From the NCBI GenBank assembly GCA_028023455.1, contig JAQFVV010006702.1, positions 310,001 through 374,000 of the forward strand: a DNA stretch of 64,000 nucleotides, written 5' to 3'. Of this stretch, positions 12,461 through 25,413 are shown piece after piece (positions within the stretch are counted from its first letter, which is position 1; each line of letters starts with the position of its first letter). This DNA comes from Epiperipatus broadwayi (taxonomy: Eukaryota; Onychophora; Udeonychophora; Euonychophora; Peripatidae). A program made the translations under genes and the position numbers. The notes under the pieces are model-generated. The model had not been told where the DNA came from. It saw nothing but the letters and a program-made list of their open reading frames with translations, and searched no databases.

Positions 12461-13005
12461 TTGTAATGGAAAATATGTAATCTAAATGATCTCAAATAAA
12501 AATACACACATGAAGAAAGAAGGCCCCAAATGTTGATGCCAGTTGTAATGGAAAATTATATAACTGTATTATTCTCCATCCTCGTAAACAAATCATAATG
12601 AATTAAGCCTCACATTTAGGTGCCAATTGTAATGGAACGTATCATATAAGAAGAAAATAATATTCCAAATATTGAACAACAATTGTAATGGAACATAGTT
12701 TTGTACCTGTAGTGAACTTAAATATTCTTGCCCAAAATGTTGTGTGATAATTGTAATGGAATGGGGTATGACTATAATATAGCACACACATATACTGAGA
12801 AAAGAAATTGTCACAAGTTGTTGGATAATAATTGTAATTGAAATGCTATATGTAGCATCAAATTTAATCATTAATTAACTACACTCAAATGATGGTATGC
12901 CCGTTGTAGTGAAATAATAATATATGATATAAATAAAATATAATACAGCCTAAATTGTTGACCAACTTTTATATAGCCTACATTGTTGACCAACTTTTAT
13001 AATGA
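12461..13005 (+). repeat. Irregular subterminal repeats with motif TTGTAATGGAA
   Basis: The motif recurs at about 12461, 12542, 12627, 12682, 12751 and 12832, with a weaker copy at 12903, spaced 55-85 bp. It is often preceded by an AAATGTTG-like block. A 30-bp unit containing CATTGTTGACCAACTTTTAT is then tandemly duplicated at about 12946-13003. The first motif coincides with the element tip. A 92-codon frame on the minus strand here (12593-12871) is a by-product of the repeats. Confidence 0.6.
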
Positions 13006-16000
13006 AAAATATAATTTGAAATTCTATATTTAATCAACAATCATTAATTGACTAAAATTATACTATTATTTCAGTTAACTATATGAATAAACTTAATAAT
13101 ATAGAGCATTGACTATAATATATTATTAATTAATTCTCAGGGTTAACTTAATTTAAACCTAATTATATACCAAATATAATTTGGATCAAAAGGAATTTTA
13201 TTGAATCCAAAATATATTTATTCAATTGACATTACTAAGAATTTAATACTTTTATATTTGCTGGCTTGAAATTAATGTACTAAAAATAAAGAAAAAAAAA
13301 AGTCAAATAAAACTCAAAATCATTCTTTTATAAAACAAATTATAATTATAAATTTATTAAACGCACATTGATTACTTAGTAATATTTACTGAGGCTATAA
13401 CCTCGATAATATGCATATAAAATGCGATAGTAGGGACCTCTACAGGTGTTTTAACCACAAGCTTACATTATGGAAGAAAAGAGGGAAACCCTGAAGAAAA
13501 GAGGGGAACCCTGAAGTAAAGAAGGGTTCCCCTCTTTTCTTCCATAGTGTAAGCTTGTGGTTAAAACACCTGTAGAGGTTCCTACTATCGCATTTTATAC
13601 GCATATTATCGAGGTTATAGCCTCAGTAAATATTACTAAGTAATCAATGTGCGTTTAATAAATTTATAATTACAACTTTAAATTACTGTAATAGATTTCT
13701 AAATATAAAATCTTTCCATTGACTTGTTGTAAATTGAAAGATTTTGCGAGTATTAATGTGTAATAAGAAATGTGGACTTAATCAGTGAAGTATTGAATAG
13801 CTTCACGCTCGCAGATCTAACCGCTTCAGCTTCACCTATTTAAATAGAAAGTAGGTTGAAGTAAAGAAGGGTTCCCCTCTTTTCTTCCATAGTGTAAGCT
13901 TGTGGTTAAAACACCTGTAGAGGTCCCTACTATCACATTTTATATGCATATTATCGAGGTTATAGCCTCAGTAAATAAAACAAATTATATAACTTTATTT
14001 TAAAATTGCAATTTTTGGATTTGTATAATGGCATAAATATACACATATATAAATAAGATATTAATTCAATGTCCACATAATATAAACCATCTAAATAAAA
14101 CATTTCCATTGGAGAAATTCTAGATGATCATAACATATATGTAACATGTGTGGATTATACCAACTAGTCATATGCTTAAAAATTTATACATTTACAATTA
14201 TAAAATAGTGTTGGTTAGTTTGTGAATGATTACAAATCATGATAGCACAAAACACAGACATTCTTTTACTTTAAAGCACTAGTATAACTAAGTATTCTAA
14301 AGGAATCACATCCTTCAAATAAACTCAACTTGATATTACCTATTTAAGTACATGTAACCTTACTTACTATGGTGGAAAATTCAGCTTTAATTAAATCTCA
14401 TGAGTGATAGATCCAAAAATAAGACTCCATGGTGCAACTAGCATAAATATATCATAAATATAATGGCTTCCAAAATAACACCTACATTTGAGGCAAAAAA
14501 AGATGCCTGGACCTTTATCTCAGTGCATCAAAAAAAAATATATGAAGAAGCTCACTGTAAAACAACAACAATAGGTATCTAGAAATATGTGATTATAATC
14601 ACTGGCAACATAAGAACTATCAAATCATCGACAACTGCAATACAAATTGGAAATTCATTTACTTCATCCAGCACAATAATAATAATTATAATAAATAAGG
14701 CCTGACATACTAAGGCTATTTTACAACTAATCATAGCAAGATAAAACTTCACAAAAGTTGATTAAAGTTATAACCATAATTTTGACCTCAACAAATAATA
14801 AGTAATGTCTGTACCAACAAATAAATTTAAAAATCAATCGACTGAAATATAAATAAAGATAATTACTAGCATATAAAATATCGTCACTAAGATATAATGC
14901 ACACAAGTTTGGAATATTAAATATTTTTTTAACTTCTAATAATTAGTGGATATGAATAAATTCAATCAGATTGTGGAAGTAAGAATTAACAAACAAAGAT
15001 AATTATTAAACAATAATATTATTTATAAATGTTAATTCTATAAAATTTGTATGTTTATTCAATTCCTATGCAATGAAATATACTTTATTACTTTTCAATT
15101 TAAATTGACAAATGACATTCATTATTTAATACACCGGTATGCAAATACGAATTAAATAAGGATAATATATATATATATATATTCATAATTACATCACATT
15201 CGCGTAATTTATACTATAAAATGGTTTAAAAAATAAAATAAAATAAATATATATATATAAAATTGTCTTTTATCCTTCTTAAGATTTTAACATTAAAAAA
15301 AAAATTATTACAAGTGAGTTTTTAAATGTTTCACTTGCATATACTTTATAAAACTACAATTAAATGTTTTTAAAATAAAATAGACAATAATAAAACAAAA
15401 ATAAGATAAAATAAAAGTTACCATTAAGGTCTCCATGCTTTTTAAAACAAGTCAATTATTTCCAGCACTTTAAATATTTATTCATCCTAAAATGACTCGA
15501 AGAAAGGTTGTAATATGTACATATTATTAAATCAATAGATTCATTTCCAGTTGTTTCCATGATGTTTGACTATGTATTCTGATAAGTTAACTATTATTTT
15601 GAATTAAGAAGACATTCAATAGCTTTATTGCTGACCATCGGTTTACTTTAGATTCCATGTTTTACAAGAGTCCAATGGCGATATATATATATTGGCATAT
15701 AGAGGAGGCCAATGCCTAAAGAATGATAATGTTGTGTTCAGCTAATCATTTTTAGTATTTAACCTTTATCCTATAAGTTTTGGTAATCAAATTTTGAATA
15801 ATAATTTGTTTGGAAAATGATCAATGACAGTTATAACTTTTTTCCTTTTTAGTTAGTTAGTTAATCAATACTTTTTTTAATAAGCTCACGATCTCTTGCT
15901 CCATAAAAACCCGTGCTGATTTTAAGATCTCCAACACCATTGTTTAGTAATTTTAAATATTTTAATAACAAAATAAATTTTTTTTATTATACCGTAAAAA

Positions 16001-16370
16001 AAATTATTTTGACAATCTATTAAGTAAATAAACAGATAAATAACCATAACAATAATATAACATTTTAAAATAATTTTTTTAAAACAAAATACAATTAAAT
16101 TAGAATTGGTAATTTAAATATTATAGCTAATATCTATAATAAATACACACTCATAATTATATACATATATATTGCCATTACAATTATCCATCTTAAAACA
16201 AAGTATATCATAATAAATAGATAAACCTGAACTAAATAATAATAAAACAATTAATAACAATAACACTAACAACTCATCTATATATCCTTAAGTAAAATTA
16301 TATCAAGACATTTTTTTACACCATACTAAAATTTCAAAAAAAAAAAAGAATGGATTTTCTATCCTGTACA
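12462..16370 (+). mobile_element. LTR-like element inserted in a TA tract (family E2)
   Basis: Copy A reads straight through this point (about 4232). Here the sequence starts TGTAATGGAAAATATG after GTTATATAT and ends CTATCCTGTACA before (AT)n, giving TGT...ACA termini. About 3.9 kb includes a 630-bp palindromic insertion. No coding frame is recognisable. It could be a solo LTR or a non-autonomous element. The strand follows the TGT...ACA convention only. Confidence 0.5.
13330..13989. mobile_element. Palindromic insertion with 15-bp target duplication (family F4)
   Basis: ATAAAACAAATTATA at 13330-13344 is repeated at 13975-13989. The insertion 13345-13974 has an inverted pair (about 13345-13510 and 13511-13672) and a third partial copy at 13857-13974 in the orientation of the right arm, 345 bp after it. 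Distinctive block: AAGAAGGGTTCCCCTCTTTT. No ORF and no clear hammerhead. Confidence 0.75.
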
Positions 16371-16477
16371 ATATATATATATGTCCACAGATGGCGTTCT
16401 ACCAAAAACACCGATCAAGCGTATGTTTTGTTTACATAAACGTCAGAGTAGTATTTACTATCCCTAACTATAATTCC

Positions 16478-16522
16478 ACTTTCAGATCATGATTTCAAGC
16501 TATTTGCTATCATCAGTGAAAG
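16478..16522 (-). ncRNA. Hammerhead ribozyme core, array unit 1
   Basis: On the minus strand: stem I strand CTTTCA, box CTGATGA, stem II AGC/GCT with loop AAATA, box GAAA, palindromic stem III ATCATGAT, cleavage C, stem I partner TGAAAG. Both invariant boxes are intact. The T-T mismatch at the base of stem II and the AUC triplet are suboptimal. Confidence 0.7.
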
Positions 16523-16882
16523 ACAGGAATAAAGAAACTAGATCTAAACACAAACTCTGAGCGTTTATGAAACAATTTCTATTCAGCTTGCAAGTGTGAA
16601 TTTTTTAGACACGTAATGTCTTCAAACTCAGCATAGCAAACCAGATAGCTATATGGGTCTGATCTCAGTTCAGCATCACAACATAGTAGAAGCCTCTGCA
16701 ATCTATATTATTACAAGAAAGACCTCAAAGGTACATTTATGAAAAACAAAAATGCAAGTTAAAAAACTTGCTAACGCTTGTATTTATGTCCACAGATGGC
16801 GTTCTACCAAAAACAGCGATCAAGCGTATGTTTTGTTTACATAAACGTCAGAGTAGTACATACTATCCCTAACTATAATTCC

Positions 16883-16927
16883 ACTTTCAGATCATGATTT
16901 CAAGCTATTTGCTATCATCAGTGAAAG
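16883..16927 (-). ncRNA. Hammerhead ribozyme core, array unit 2
   Basis: Same sequence and strand as the core in unit 1, 405 bp downstream. Confidence 0.7.
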
Positions 16928-17626
16928 ACAGGAATAAAGAAACTAGATCTAAACACAAACTCTGAGCATTTATGAAACAATTTCTATTCAGCTTGCAAGC
17001 GTGAATTTTTTAGACACGTAATGTCTTCAAACTCAGCATAGCAAACCAGATAGCTATATGGGTCTGATCTCAGTTCAGCATCACCACATAGTAGAAGCCT
17101 CTGCAATCTATATCATTGCAAGAAAGACCTCAAAGGTACATTTATGAAAAACAAAAATGCAAGTTAAAAAACTTGCTAATGCTTGTATTTATGTCCACAG
17201 ATGGCGTTCTACCAAAAACACCGATCAAGCGTATGTTTTGTTTACATAAACATCAGAGTAGTAAGTGGAATTATAGTTAGGGATAGTGAATACTACTCTG
17301 ATGTTTATGTAAACAAAACATACGCTTGATCGGTGTTTTTGGTAGAACGCCATCTGTGGACATAAATACAAGCGTTAGCAAGTTTTTTAACTTGCATTTT
17401 TGTTTTTCATAAATGTACCTTTGAGGTCTTTCTTGCAATGATATAGATTGCAGAGGCTTCTACTATGTGGTGATGCTGAACTGAGATCAGACCCATATAG
17501 CTATCTGGTTTGCTATGCTGAGTTTGAAGACATTACATGTCTAAAAAATTCACGCTTGCAAGCTGAATAGAAATTGTTTCATAAACGCTCAGAGTTTGTG
17601 TTTAGATCTAGTTTCTTTATTCCTGT

Positions 17627-17671
17627 CTTTCACTGATGATAGCAAATAGCTTGAAATCATGATCTGAAAGT
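17627..17671 (+). ncRNA. Hammerhead ribozyme core, first inverted unit
   Basis: CTTTCA 17627-17632, CTGATGA 17633-17639, GAAA 17653-17656, TGAAAG 17665-17670. Identical to the minus-strand cores of the forward units. Confidence 0.7.
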
Positions 17672-18031
17672 GGAATTATAGTTAGAGATAGTGAATACTA
17701 CTCTGACGTTTATGTAAACAAAACATACGCTTGATCGGTGTTTTTGGTAGAACGCCATCTGTGGACATAAATACAAGCGTTAGCAAGTTTTTTAACTTGC
17801 ATTTTTGTTTTTCATAAATGTACCTTTGAGGTCTTTCTTGCAATGATATAGATTGCAGAGGCTTCTACTATGTGGTGATGCTGAACTGAGATCAGACCCA
17901 TATAGCTATCTGGTTTGCTATGCTGAGTTTGAAGACATTACGTGTCTAAAAAATTCACACTTGCAAGCTGAATAGAAATTGTTTCATAAATGCTCAGAGT
18001 TTGTGTTTAGATCTAGTTTCTTTATTCCTGT

Positions 18032-18076
18032 CTTTCACTGATGATAGCAAATAGCTTGAAATCATGATCTGAAAGT
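18032..18076 (+). ncRNA. Hammerhead ribozyme core, second inverted unit
   Basis: Same core, exactly 405 bp after the first inverted unit. CTTTCA at 18032-18037 pairs with TGAAAG near 18070. Confidence 0.7.
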
Positions 18077-18436
18077 GGAATTATAGTTAGGGATAGTGAA
18101 TACTACTCTGACATTTATGTAAACAAAACATACGCTTGATCGGTGTTTTTGGTAGAATGCCATCTGTGGACATAAATACAAGCGTTAGCAAGTTTTTTAA
18201 CTTGCATTTTTGTTTTTCATAAATGTACCTTTGAGGTCTTTCTTGCAATGATATAGATTGCAGAGGCTTCTACTATGTGGTGATGCTGAACTGAGATCAG
18301 ACCCATATAGCTATCTGGTTTGCTATGCTGAGTTTGAAGACATTACGTGTCTAAAAAATTCACGCTTGCAAGCTGAATAGAAATTGTTTCATAAACGCTC
18401 AGAGTTTGTGTTTAGATCTAGTTTCTTTATTTCTGT

Positions 18437-18481
18437 CTTTCACTGATGATAGCAAATAGCTTGAAATCATGATCTGAAAGT
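18437..18481 (+). ncRNA. Hammerhead ribozyme core, third inverted unit
   Basis: Same core, 405 bp further on. It is the last complete core before the array ends at the TA tract. Confidence 0.7.
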
Positions 18482-19097
18482 GGAATTATAGTTAGGGATA
18501 GTAAATACTACTCTGACGTTTATGTAAACAGAACATACGCTTGATCGGTGTTTTTGGTAGAACACCATCTGTGGACATAAATACAAGGGTTAGCAAGTTT
18601 TTTAACTTGCATTTTTGTTTTTCGTATATATATATATATTCATCTAATATATGTACTATTTATTGATACAAATAGTGGTATAATTTTAGGTTAAGTAGTG
18701 ATCTATTTATACACCTAAATATAAGAGAGCTATGTTTTCCCAAGTTTGAATTTATATTTTACAGAATAGTAATTATTGTTTACTTTAAAATATTATTTTT
18801 TTAGTTATATTCACAAATAAGTAGGTTAATTATATATATTTCTATTAATTATATTTTTATATGAAGTATAGAAATAAGATACATCATAGACTCTCTTATA
18901 TTTCAGAAAGTATAAACAGTCTACAACATTTTGCATAAATATGTGTTTGTATTTAGTCTCCAATAAATGGAGATTCATGTGCAATCATTTACTCAAATAT
19001 GAAGTTAATGTCAATTGAACATCTATTACTTAGAGCACAATTGGATTATATGCATATATTTTAAATATTTGTTTGCCATACACACACATATATATAT

Positions 19098-22000
19098 TCT
19101 AACCTCCCCATTTTAATGTAATTATGTACACATCGAGTCCACCATGGCGCCACAATCTGCCCTTTCACCCTACGTGTAATTACGTGTATATGTGTACTCC
19201 ACTTCCCCCAAAATAAATAATATAACATAGTGAAAATCGCCTCACTGGGTTCTAGCTCTAATAATTAATGAGATATTCAATTAAATGCTTTACTAGCTCA
19301 GGTTTCTTAAAGTTAACTTAGGTTCTGTTTTAGACTAACTCAAATAACTATTCTATAATTCATGAGACTAGAAGTGGAAATAAGGGTGACAAAATAGATT
19401 ACATCGAGATAATATCCCCTAGGATACCACCTCAATGGCATAAGAACACTATCCCCCCTTATATTACTATTACATATAATAACTACATAGTATTCTTATG
19501 ACTTCTGCAACTTCTAATCACTAAACTCTTTTAACAATTAAAGTATTAATCTTTTATCTATAATAACAATAATAGTAATTATCTAGCTCAGATAAAATAA
19601 TCTCAGGTTCTTAACTTTATTCAAGGTTAAATTAAAATAAGGTAGCAAAATATGATAAGGGATTTTGTGTCATAATTTACTACTCTGAAATTAGATTAAT
19701 AATAAAACAATAATAATAATAATCACAATCTTCATTGTTTAATCTAACTAGTACAGCTTTTCTTTTATCGTAAATTTATAACCGTAATAAATTAGTTAAT
19801 AATCTAATATCCTCTTTTTTTATCTTTAAGTAATAAAATAAATTAGTAAGTGGCAGTGTTTAGATAATCTGATAAATGAAGCAAGTGGCAACTAATAGCA
19901 TACAATTTAGCAAATTATTATGAGAATGGATTTATGACCAGTAACGTAATGCAATTTTATAATTCAATTACAAAAAAAAAACATCAATAAATATTTAAGA
20001 TTAAATATACTTCTCTATTTTATATTTTGTGCAAACAATTATATACTTAGTTTAATGACGGTAAACACATCCTGTGAATTCATGCAATGATGTAGAGAAA
20101 ACAAAACTCAGACACAAGTTTTAATAACAAATTTTAGAATTTTATTAACAACAATCAAAATTAAGATAAAACAAACAAATCTATTTACATTTATTTACAA
20201 GGGATATCCTCATTCTTCTTTACGCTACAATAGTTGAATTATACATTTTTAAATTTCTTTTATAGTTAATTTAAATTATTATACCTTTTATAAGTTATTT
20301 ATTTATTTCTCATTAGGTTTATTATATTACTTATTTTAACTATTTTATGGGTAATACTATTCTTTACTTTTTATATGTGGATAAACATCATTTATAAACA
20401 TTATAAATTTACAATCAATATGATTTTTCCTCTTAAAAAAAAATTACATTTTCTTGTAACTCTATATAAATCACTCTGCATGTTGTTCAAATATTATAAC
20501 TACCTATAATGTTTGTTCTGTAATGCTTGTAAACTCTAATACATTTATTCCATAAGCTATACTTATGTATAATGCCATAACACGGGTTTAATTATCACCT
20601 GTTTCAGTTTCACATATATATTATAATTATTGAATGTCATTATATTCTTTAAATATGCAATACTTATATTTTTAAATATAATCAACAATAAGAAAATGTT
20701 AAATCATTTTTAATAATTTTGTATATTTCTCTTTGGATATATTTTTATAAAATTATAGTTCATTTCTTAAAAATTAAAATAATTCTCTGACTCCTTCCTT
20801 TCTTAGGATATCTGCATCTTTCTTTCAATAATCATAATCTACTCTTTGTTAATACTTAACTATTCTTATTTCAAATAACAGCATGACATACATTCTAAAA
20901 TATCTATTGTTTCTTTTCAATAGACTTATCAAATAACGATGTAGTTGCAAGAAATACAGATAAAGATAGCGAAAGATGTATAGGATATTGGGAAGATAGA
21001 TAGATAACTTATTAAAATATATACTTCAAAATGTATGGAACAGTGTGAATAGGTCTGACATTCATTGTCTAATAACCCTGGTGATAAGCATGATGTGGCA
21101 GCTATTTATTCAGCTTTACCAAACATCTAATAAGATTCACAAGAAAGATAAAAATAACACTGTCCATGACAACATGTGTAACAGTCGTAGGGCTTTGTTA
21201 ACTATGCTGATTACCATCTAAAACTACTTATTATTTCATTCCCTGTAGCATCCTAGTTTTTTAATACATCCTCTTGGTTTCCGAATCTCCACGTACTACC
21301 AAGTCACTACCCAAACTATCTCTCAAGATTTTTACTGTATCCAACATCGATAAAACTAACTACCTTTTAAAACAATAAACAAAATTCACTAATATAAAAC
21401 ATTTCCCTATTCCATAAGAACAATTTGTCTTTCTTTATTACACTATAGGTTCGACATCTATGTTTTGTTAAAATAACACTTAAATATCCCAATCGGAAAA
21501 ATTAACAGAAAATATGACATAACCATCGGTTATATTGAACTATATTAATAACACATAAAATGATTATCGTATGCATATTTTTAAAAAATCTAATTACATC
21601 TCAAAGTGTTCAGAGTGTTGTTTTTCAAAATGCGTTTTACACTAATAATAACAATAAAACTTTTGCATTACATTCATTCGATTCACAGCTAATCTAAATA
21701 AATAAAACATACATTATATCATTAATAACCATAAATGTACCAAAATAATCTTTACCTTCCTATTAGAGTTCGTAGTGGGTTTCTTTCTCCTCGAGCATCG
21801 CAAATATACAAAATTTTCACACACATACAATTTTATTTGAACATTCAAAATCAAAACATATTATTTTATATAATGTTATATTGCGAATTAATGTATTTGT
21901 TTCCCTATCGCTATCTAGAACTTAATGTTTAACTTAGATTAATAAAGAAAATAATTTAAACCATAATCACATATTTTTCTGGCGGTAAATCTTGGTTAGT

Positions 22001-23516
22001 CCCATAATATTTATTATTTCTTCTTTGTCCGAATGTTCTTCTTTCGGCTTATTAAAGTTTTAAATAAATTAGTTCATTTAGCAAACTGTTTAGATGATCT
22101 TTAGTTTTAGTGTTTAATTCAAAATTATTAGAAAACATTTTATTTAGTTATCCCACGAAGCTTTTAATGTTCGGGCGAATATTACCTCGGCGCGTTGATG
22201 CATCTTTATTTCTAGCTGAACTACAATTATTTAATCATTATGGTACCAATTGCGTTCTCCATGGATCCAATTTTTATATTTATTTCTCTGTAAAATATTT
22301 TTCTTCTTTAGGCAAGTATTTTCCTTGGTAAATTTCACTTTCATTCATTATTATTTTATACACAACATTTTCAATCTTTAACTATTTCTAGAGTAATTGC
22401 TCAGGTCATCTTAAAGAAAACAATTCAAAAAATTCTTTTTTTTCCATTTATTCTTATACGAATAATATTTATTTTTATTTTTTATTATATTCATTAACTT
22501 TGCGCACAATGTCCTTTCATTAATTTTATACACACGAAAGCAGTTTTCATAGTAATACGCTATACAAACTATATCAACAAACAACATTAACATTTTTGGA
22601 ATATCATAAAATTTATAACTTGGTTTTAAGAATCTATCCATTTTTTATTAAAAATTCAGATTATATTTTAATAGAATCCACTGGCAGGTTATTGTGGAGT
22701 TAGTGAAACATTATTATGAGAACTTTTTTAAAATTTTATTCTTAGATTCTCTTCGGAAGATTTTAAATTGTCAGTTAGTTTCTTTCAAAGATATTATTAA
22801 AAAATTATAATAAAATTGACTAATAAATTGAAGAAAAAAAGAAATTTTAAAGAGCTTAAAATTTTACCTCTGCTCTGAAGTCAACACATTTTTGTTCTCC
22901 TAGTTTATACAATTAATTGGCGCAATTTTTGTTGTCTGCCAAGATCTATCTTTTTATTGGTCACTCCCTTTTTTGGTTTATAAACAATTTCTAAAGTTTT
23001 AAAATCATGACGTAATAGACTTAAATATTAACCTATTATTATTTTTAAATTAATTATTATCTATTACAATTTAACTATCTTTTAAATAATTTTGAAACAA
23101 TAATTAATAAAGATGTATAATCTTATTTTTTATTATGATGTGTGACAATTCCATCCAGTTCCATAATATACTATTTAAATATTTTAATTATTAGTATTAA
23201 TTTAAACTGGTGCTTATACATAAAATATTCCAGACAGTCATGTAGACATTTCCGGTGTTTAGTATAGTTTTATCTGTCTTAATAAATTGGCTACTTATAT
23301 TATTTAAAATGATTATATAAAATTTTGAAAAATAATTTAGAAAAATATAGAACTAGATGCAATCCTCACTATCACAATACTTATTATTAAATATATCACA
23401 TTAATATTTTACTGTTTAACTATAGTTTATAATTTTAAATACTATATAATATTAATTTTAAATTTTTTTAGTAATTGACCACTTATAACCATCACTGACC
23501 TATAGAAAAGGGCACA
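19098..23516 (-). mobile_element. 4.4-kb LTR-like element E3, copy 1, inserted in (TA)n
   Basis: Starts TCTAACCTCCCC after CATATATATAT and ends AAAGGGCACA before TATATA. The uninterrupted site is in the left LTR-like repeat at about 4686-4697. A second copy lies at 54191-58945. On the minus strand it would begin TGTGCCC and have an AATAAA-type signal near 20140, consistent with a solo LTR in minus orientation. No coding frame over about 75 codons is seen and none is recognisable. The most conserved block between copies (about 19340-19450) includes ACCTCAATGGCATAAGAACA. Local CG-containing, more GC-rich patches near both ends contrast with the surroundings. Confidence 0.65.
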
Positions 23517-25413
23517 ATATATATATATTTATATATATATGATTTTAATTTATATCAATTTGTTAATAACTTTTGAATTAATTTAAAACAAATAAACTTA
23601 TTTGGCTATCATTCAATTTTACCATGCAAATTTATTGGTTAGTCATATTTGGATGAGACGATATTCACTAATTGATTATAATATATAATTTATTAGAAGT
23701 AGTTATAAAAATAATTTGGAAATGAAAAACACAGAATGGGTAAGAAAATGTAATTATATTTCTTTTTTCGTATTGAAGTTAATGCTTATTATCTGATCAG
23801 TATAGATTTTATACAGAAATAAATTAACTGATTTGAGATTCATAAATATTTAATAAGTAATTAGAAGTTTATTGTGGTTATTTTTAGTAAGAAGTAATAG
23901 ACTTATTAAGGTAGACATTATATATAAATTGATTTGATGATTGATAAAGGTACAAATATGATTGTTATTGAAGGTGAGTAAAGACAATTGCAATTAGATA
24001 TTTGTATATTTTATTTTAAATTGTTGTTGATTAAAGTAAATATTATATAGTCAGTAAATGGCCATGGAGATCACAATCTCATTCAGTTATAGAGCTGCTA
24101 ATAGTAATATATTTGATTCTGTTACAAATTAGAGCAATTTGTTTTAATTATATTTAAAGTTAATTAATGAGAATTGTAAATTCAATTTAAATATTGAACT
24201 TTGATAGTTATAATATAAAGTTTTAATAATTTGGCTTTATTAAACTGAAGAATAATTAGATATATGTTCATAGTATTTGAATAAATATAAAATAGGAATC
24301 TATCATTTATTTTATATATTGTTATGATTGGATATTGAAAATCTTAAAGTTATTTAATAGGATGATTTTATTTTATAATATATTAAGTTGATGAAAATGG
24401 AAAGATATGTTAGGTTAATTGATTTTGTTATTATTAAGTATTTAATATTATTATAATTGTCTTAGTTAATAAGAGTATATTGATATTAATGGAATAATAT
24501 AGTTGAGTGAACAGTACTTTTATTTTATTTAGTTGTAATTAGAAATCAATTAGTGAGTTATATATTTAGTTAGATATTATTGATATTTTAAACTTACAGG
24601 ACATATTAAGATTATTATTTCATCCATCCATGAATCATTTCATTTAAATATAAATATAAATAATGTTTAAATTTTAGTACAATTTTGTATTATTATAGAG
24701 AATGTTCTGATTTATGATTAGTATTAAAATGTATCTGTGTAATTCTTCATTATTATTTTTATTATATTATAAGGATTTATATAATAGACATATAGTGTTA
24801 TTTATAAAATAGTGATATTTAGTTTTATTGCTTTATCTTTGGCTTATTCTAAATAATGCGTATATTTTAGGATCACTTGAAGTAATGTTTTATTTATTTT
24901 CTATTTATTCTAAATGCTATTGGAATTCATAAAGTTATAATAAAGATTATTACCATTGTTTTATTGACTTAAGTGTTAGATTATTATTTATTGACTGATA
25001 TTCACTTTAGTTTATTTTAATTCTGTTACTAATGACACTACAATTCATGGTCAATATTAAATTAAGATTGTTTTTCCTTGGTTCATATTTTTATTATGTT
25101 ACAAATGGTGACCAATAATTAGGCTGTAACTCAGGATACATTATGATTTCATTATAAATGGCATCAACTTCAGAGTATATATTTTCTTTAATTGTAAATG
25201 ATGACAAATGATTGGATTATATTTTCATTCAGATTATATTAGTTTTCATTTCCCATGGTCATTATAGTTATTCAGTTATAAATGACTCCCAAATCTGTAA
25301 GAATTTAAAAGAAGAGCACAATCTCATTTTTATTCTGTTATAAATGACATCACAATTTACAGGCATTGCCAAAACAGAACCATCTTTCATGACCCCCACA
25401 TTTATTCTGTTAC

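Larger units (their letters stand above)
16381..18625. repeat. Fold-back array of 405-bp hammerhead-bearing units
   Basis: Units start ATGTCCACAGATGGCGTTCT at 16381, 16786 and 17191 (the third is cut at 17262). After a 28-base spacer, units continue in opposite orientation, with the same landmark ending near 17363, 17768, 18173 and 18578. Period is 405 bp, and units are nearly identical. The forward arm is 882 bp and would pair fully with the reverse arm. Both array ends meet (TA)n. Each complete unit has one hammerhead-like core. No ORF. This layout fits genomic copies of a circular or multimeric hammerhead RNA (retrozyme-like). Confidence 0.8.
2827..25413 (+). mobile_element. Nested LTR-retrotransposon-like element with very long terminal direct repeats
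   Basis: Two direct repeats beginning TGTACCTACTGAAGTTTGAG (2827 and 11130) and ending near TTCTGTTAC (8322-8331 and 25405-25413) bracket about 2.8 kb. The right repeat is preceded by a polypurine tract, AGTAGAAGGGAGA, at 11114-11126, as expected next to a 3' LTR. The left repeat is followed by TGGCACAATTCAGG at 8334, a possible primer-binding site (tRNA not identified). Outer flanks on both sides are TA repeats. Repeat length corrected for insertions is about 3.7-3.8 kb. The interior is too short for gag-pol, so this is a deletion derivative or a non-autonomous member. The call rests on architecture, not on a recognised pol gene. Confidence 0.65.
11129..25413 (+). repeat. Right LTR-like repeat (copy B), split by three insertions
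   Basis: Surviving pieces are 11129-12460, 18639-19090 and about 23535-25413. They align in order to 2827-8331. It ends TTCTGTTAC followed by a TA run. The three interruptions (12462-16370, 16381-18625, 19098-23516) all abut TA dinucleotide tracts, and each matches an uninterrupted point in copy A. Confidence 0.7.

Noticed and set aside
12593-12871. 92-codon minus-strand hydrophobic frame
   Set aside because: Lies on the irregular TTGTAATGGAA repeats. The apparent Ile/Thr-rich pattern follows from the repeat.
16381-18625. CRISPR-like array
   Set aside because: Units are 405 bp and uniform throughout, with no short repeats and unique spacers, in a eukaryotic context.
22411-22641. 76-codon minus frame inside E3
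   Set aside because: No motif, and the frame is not conserved at the matching place in E3 copy 2.
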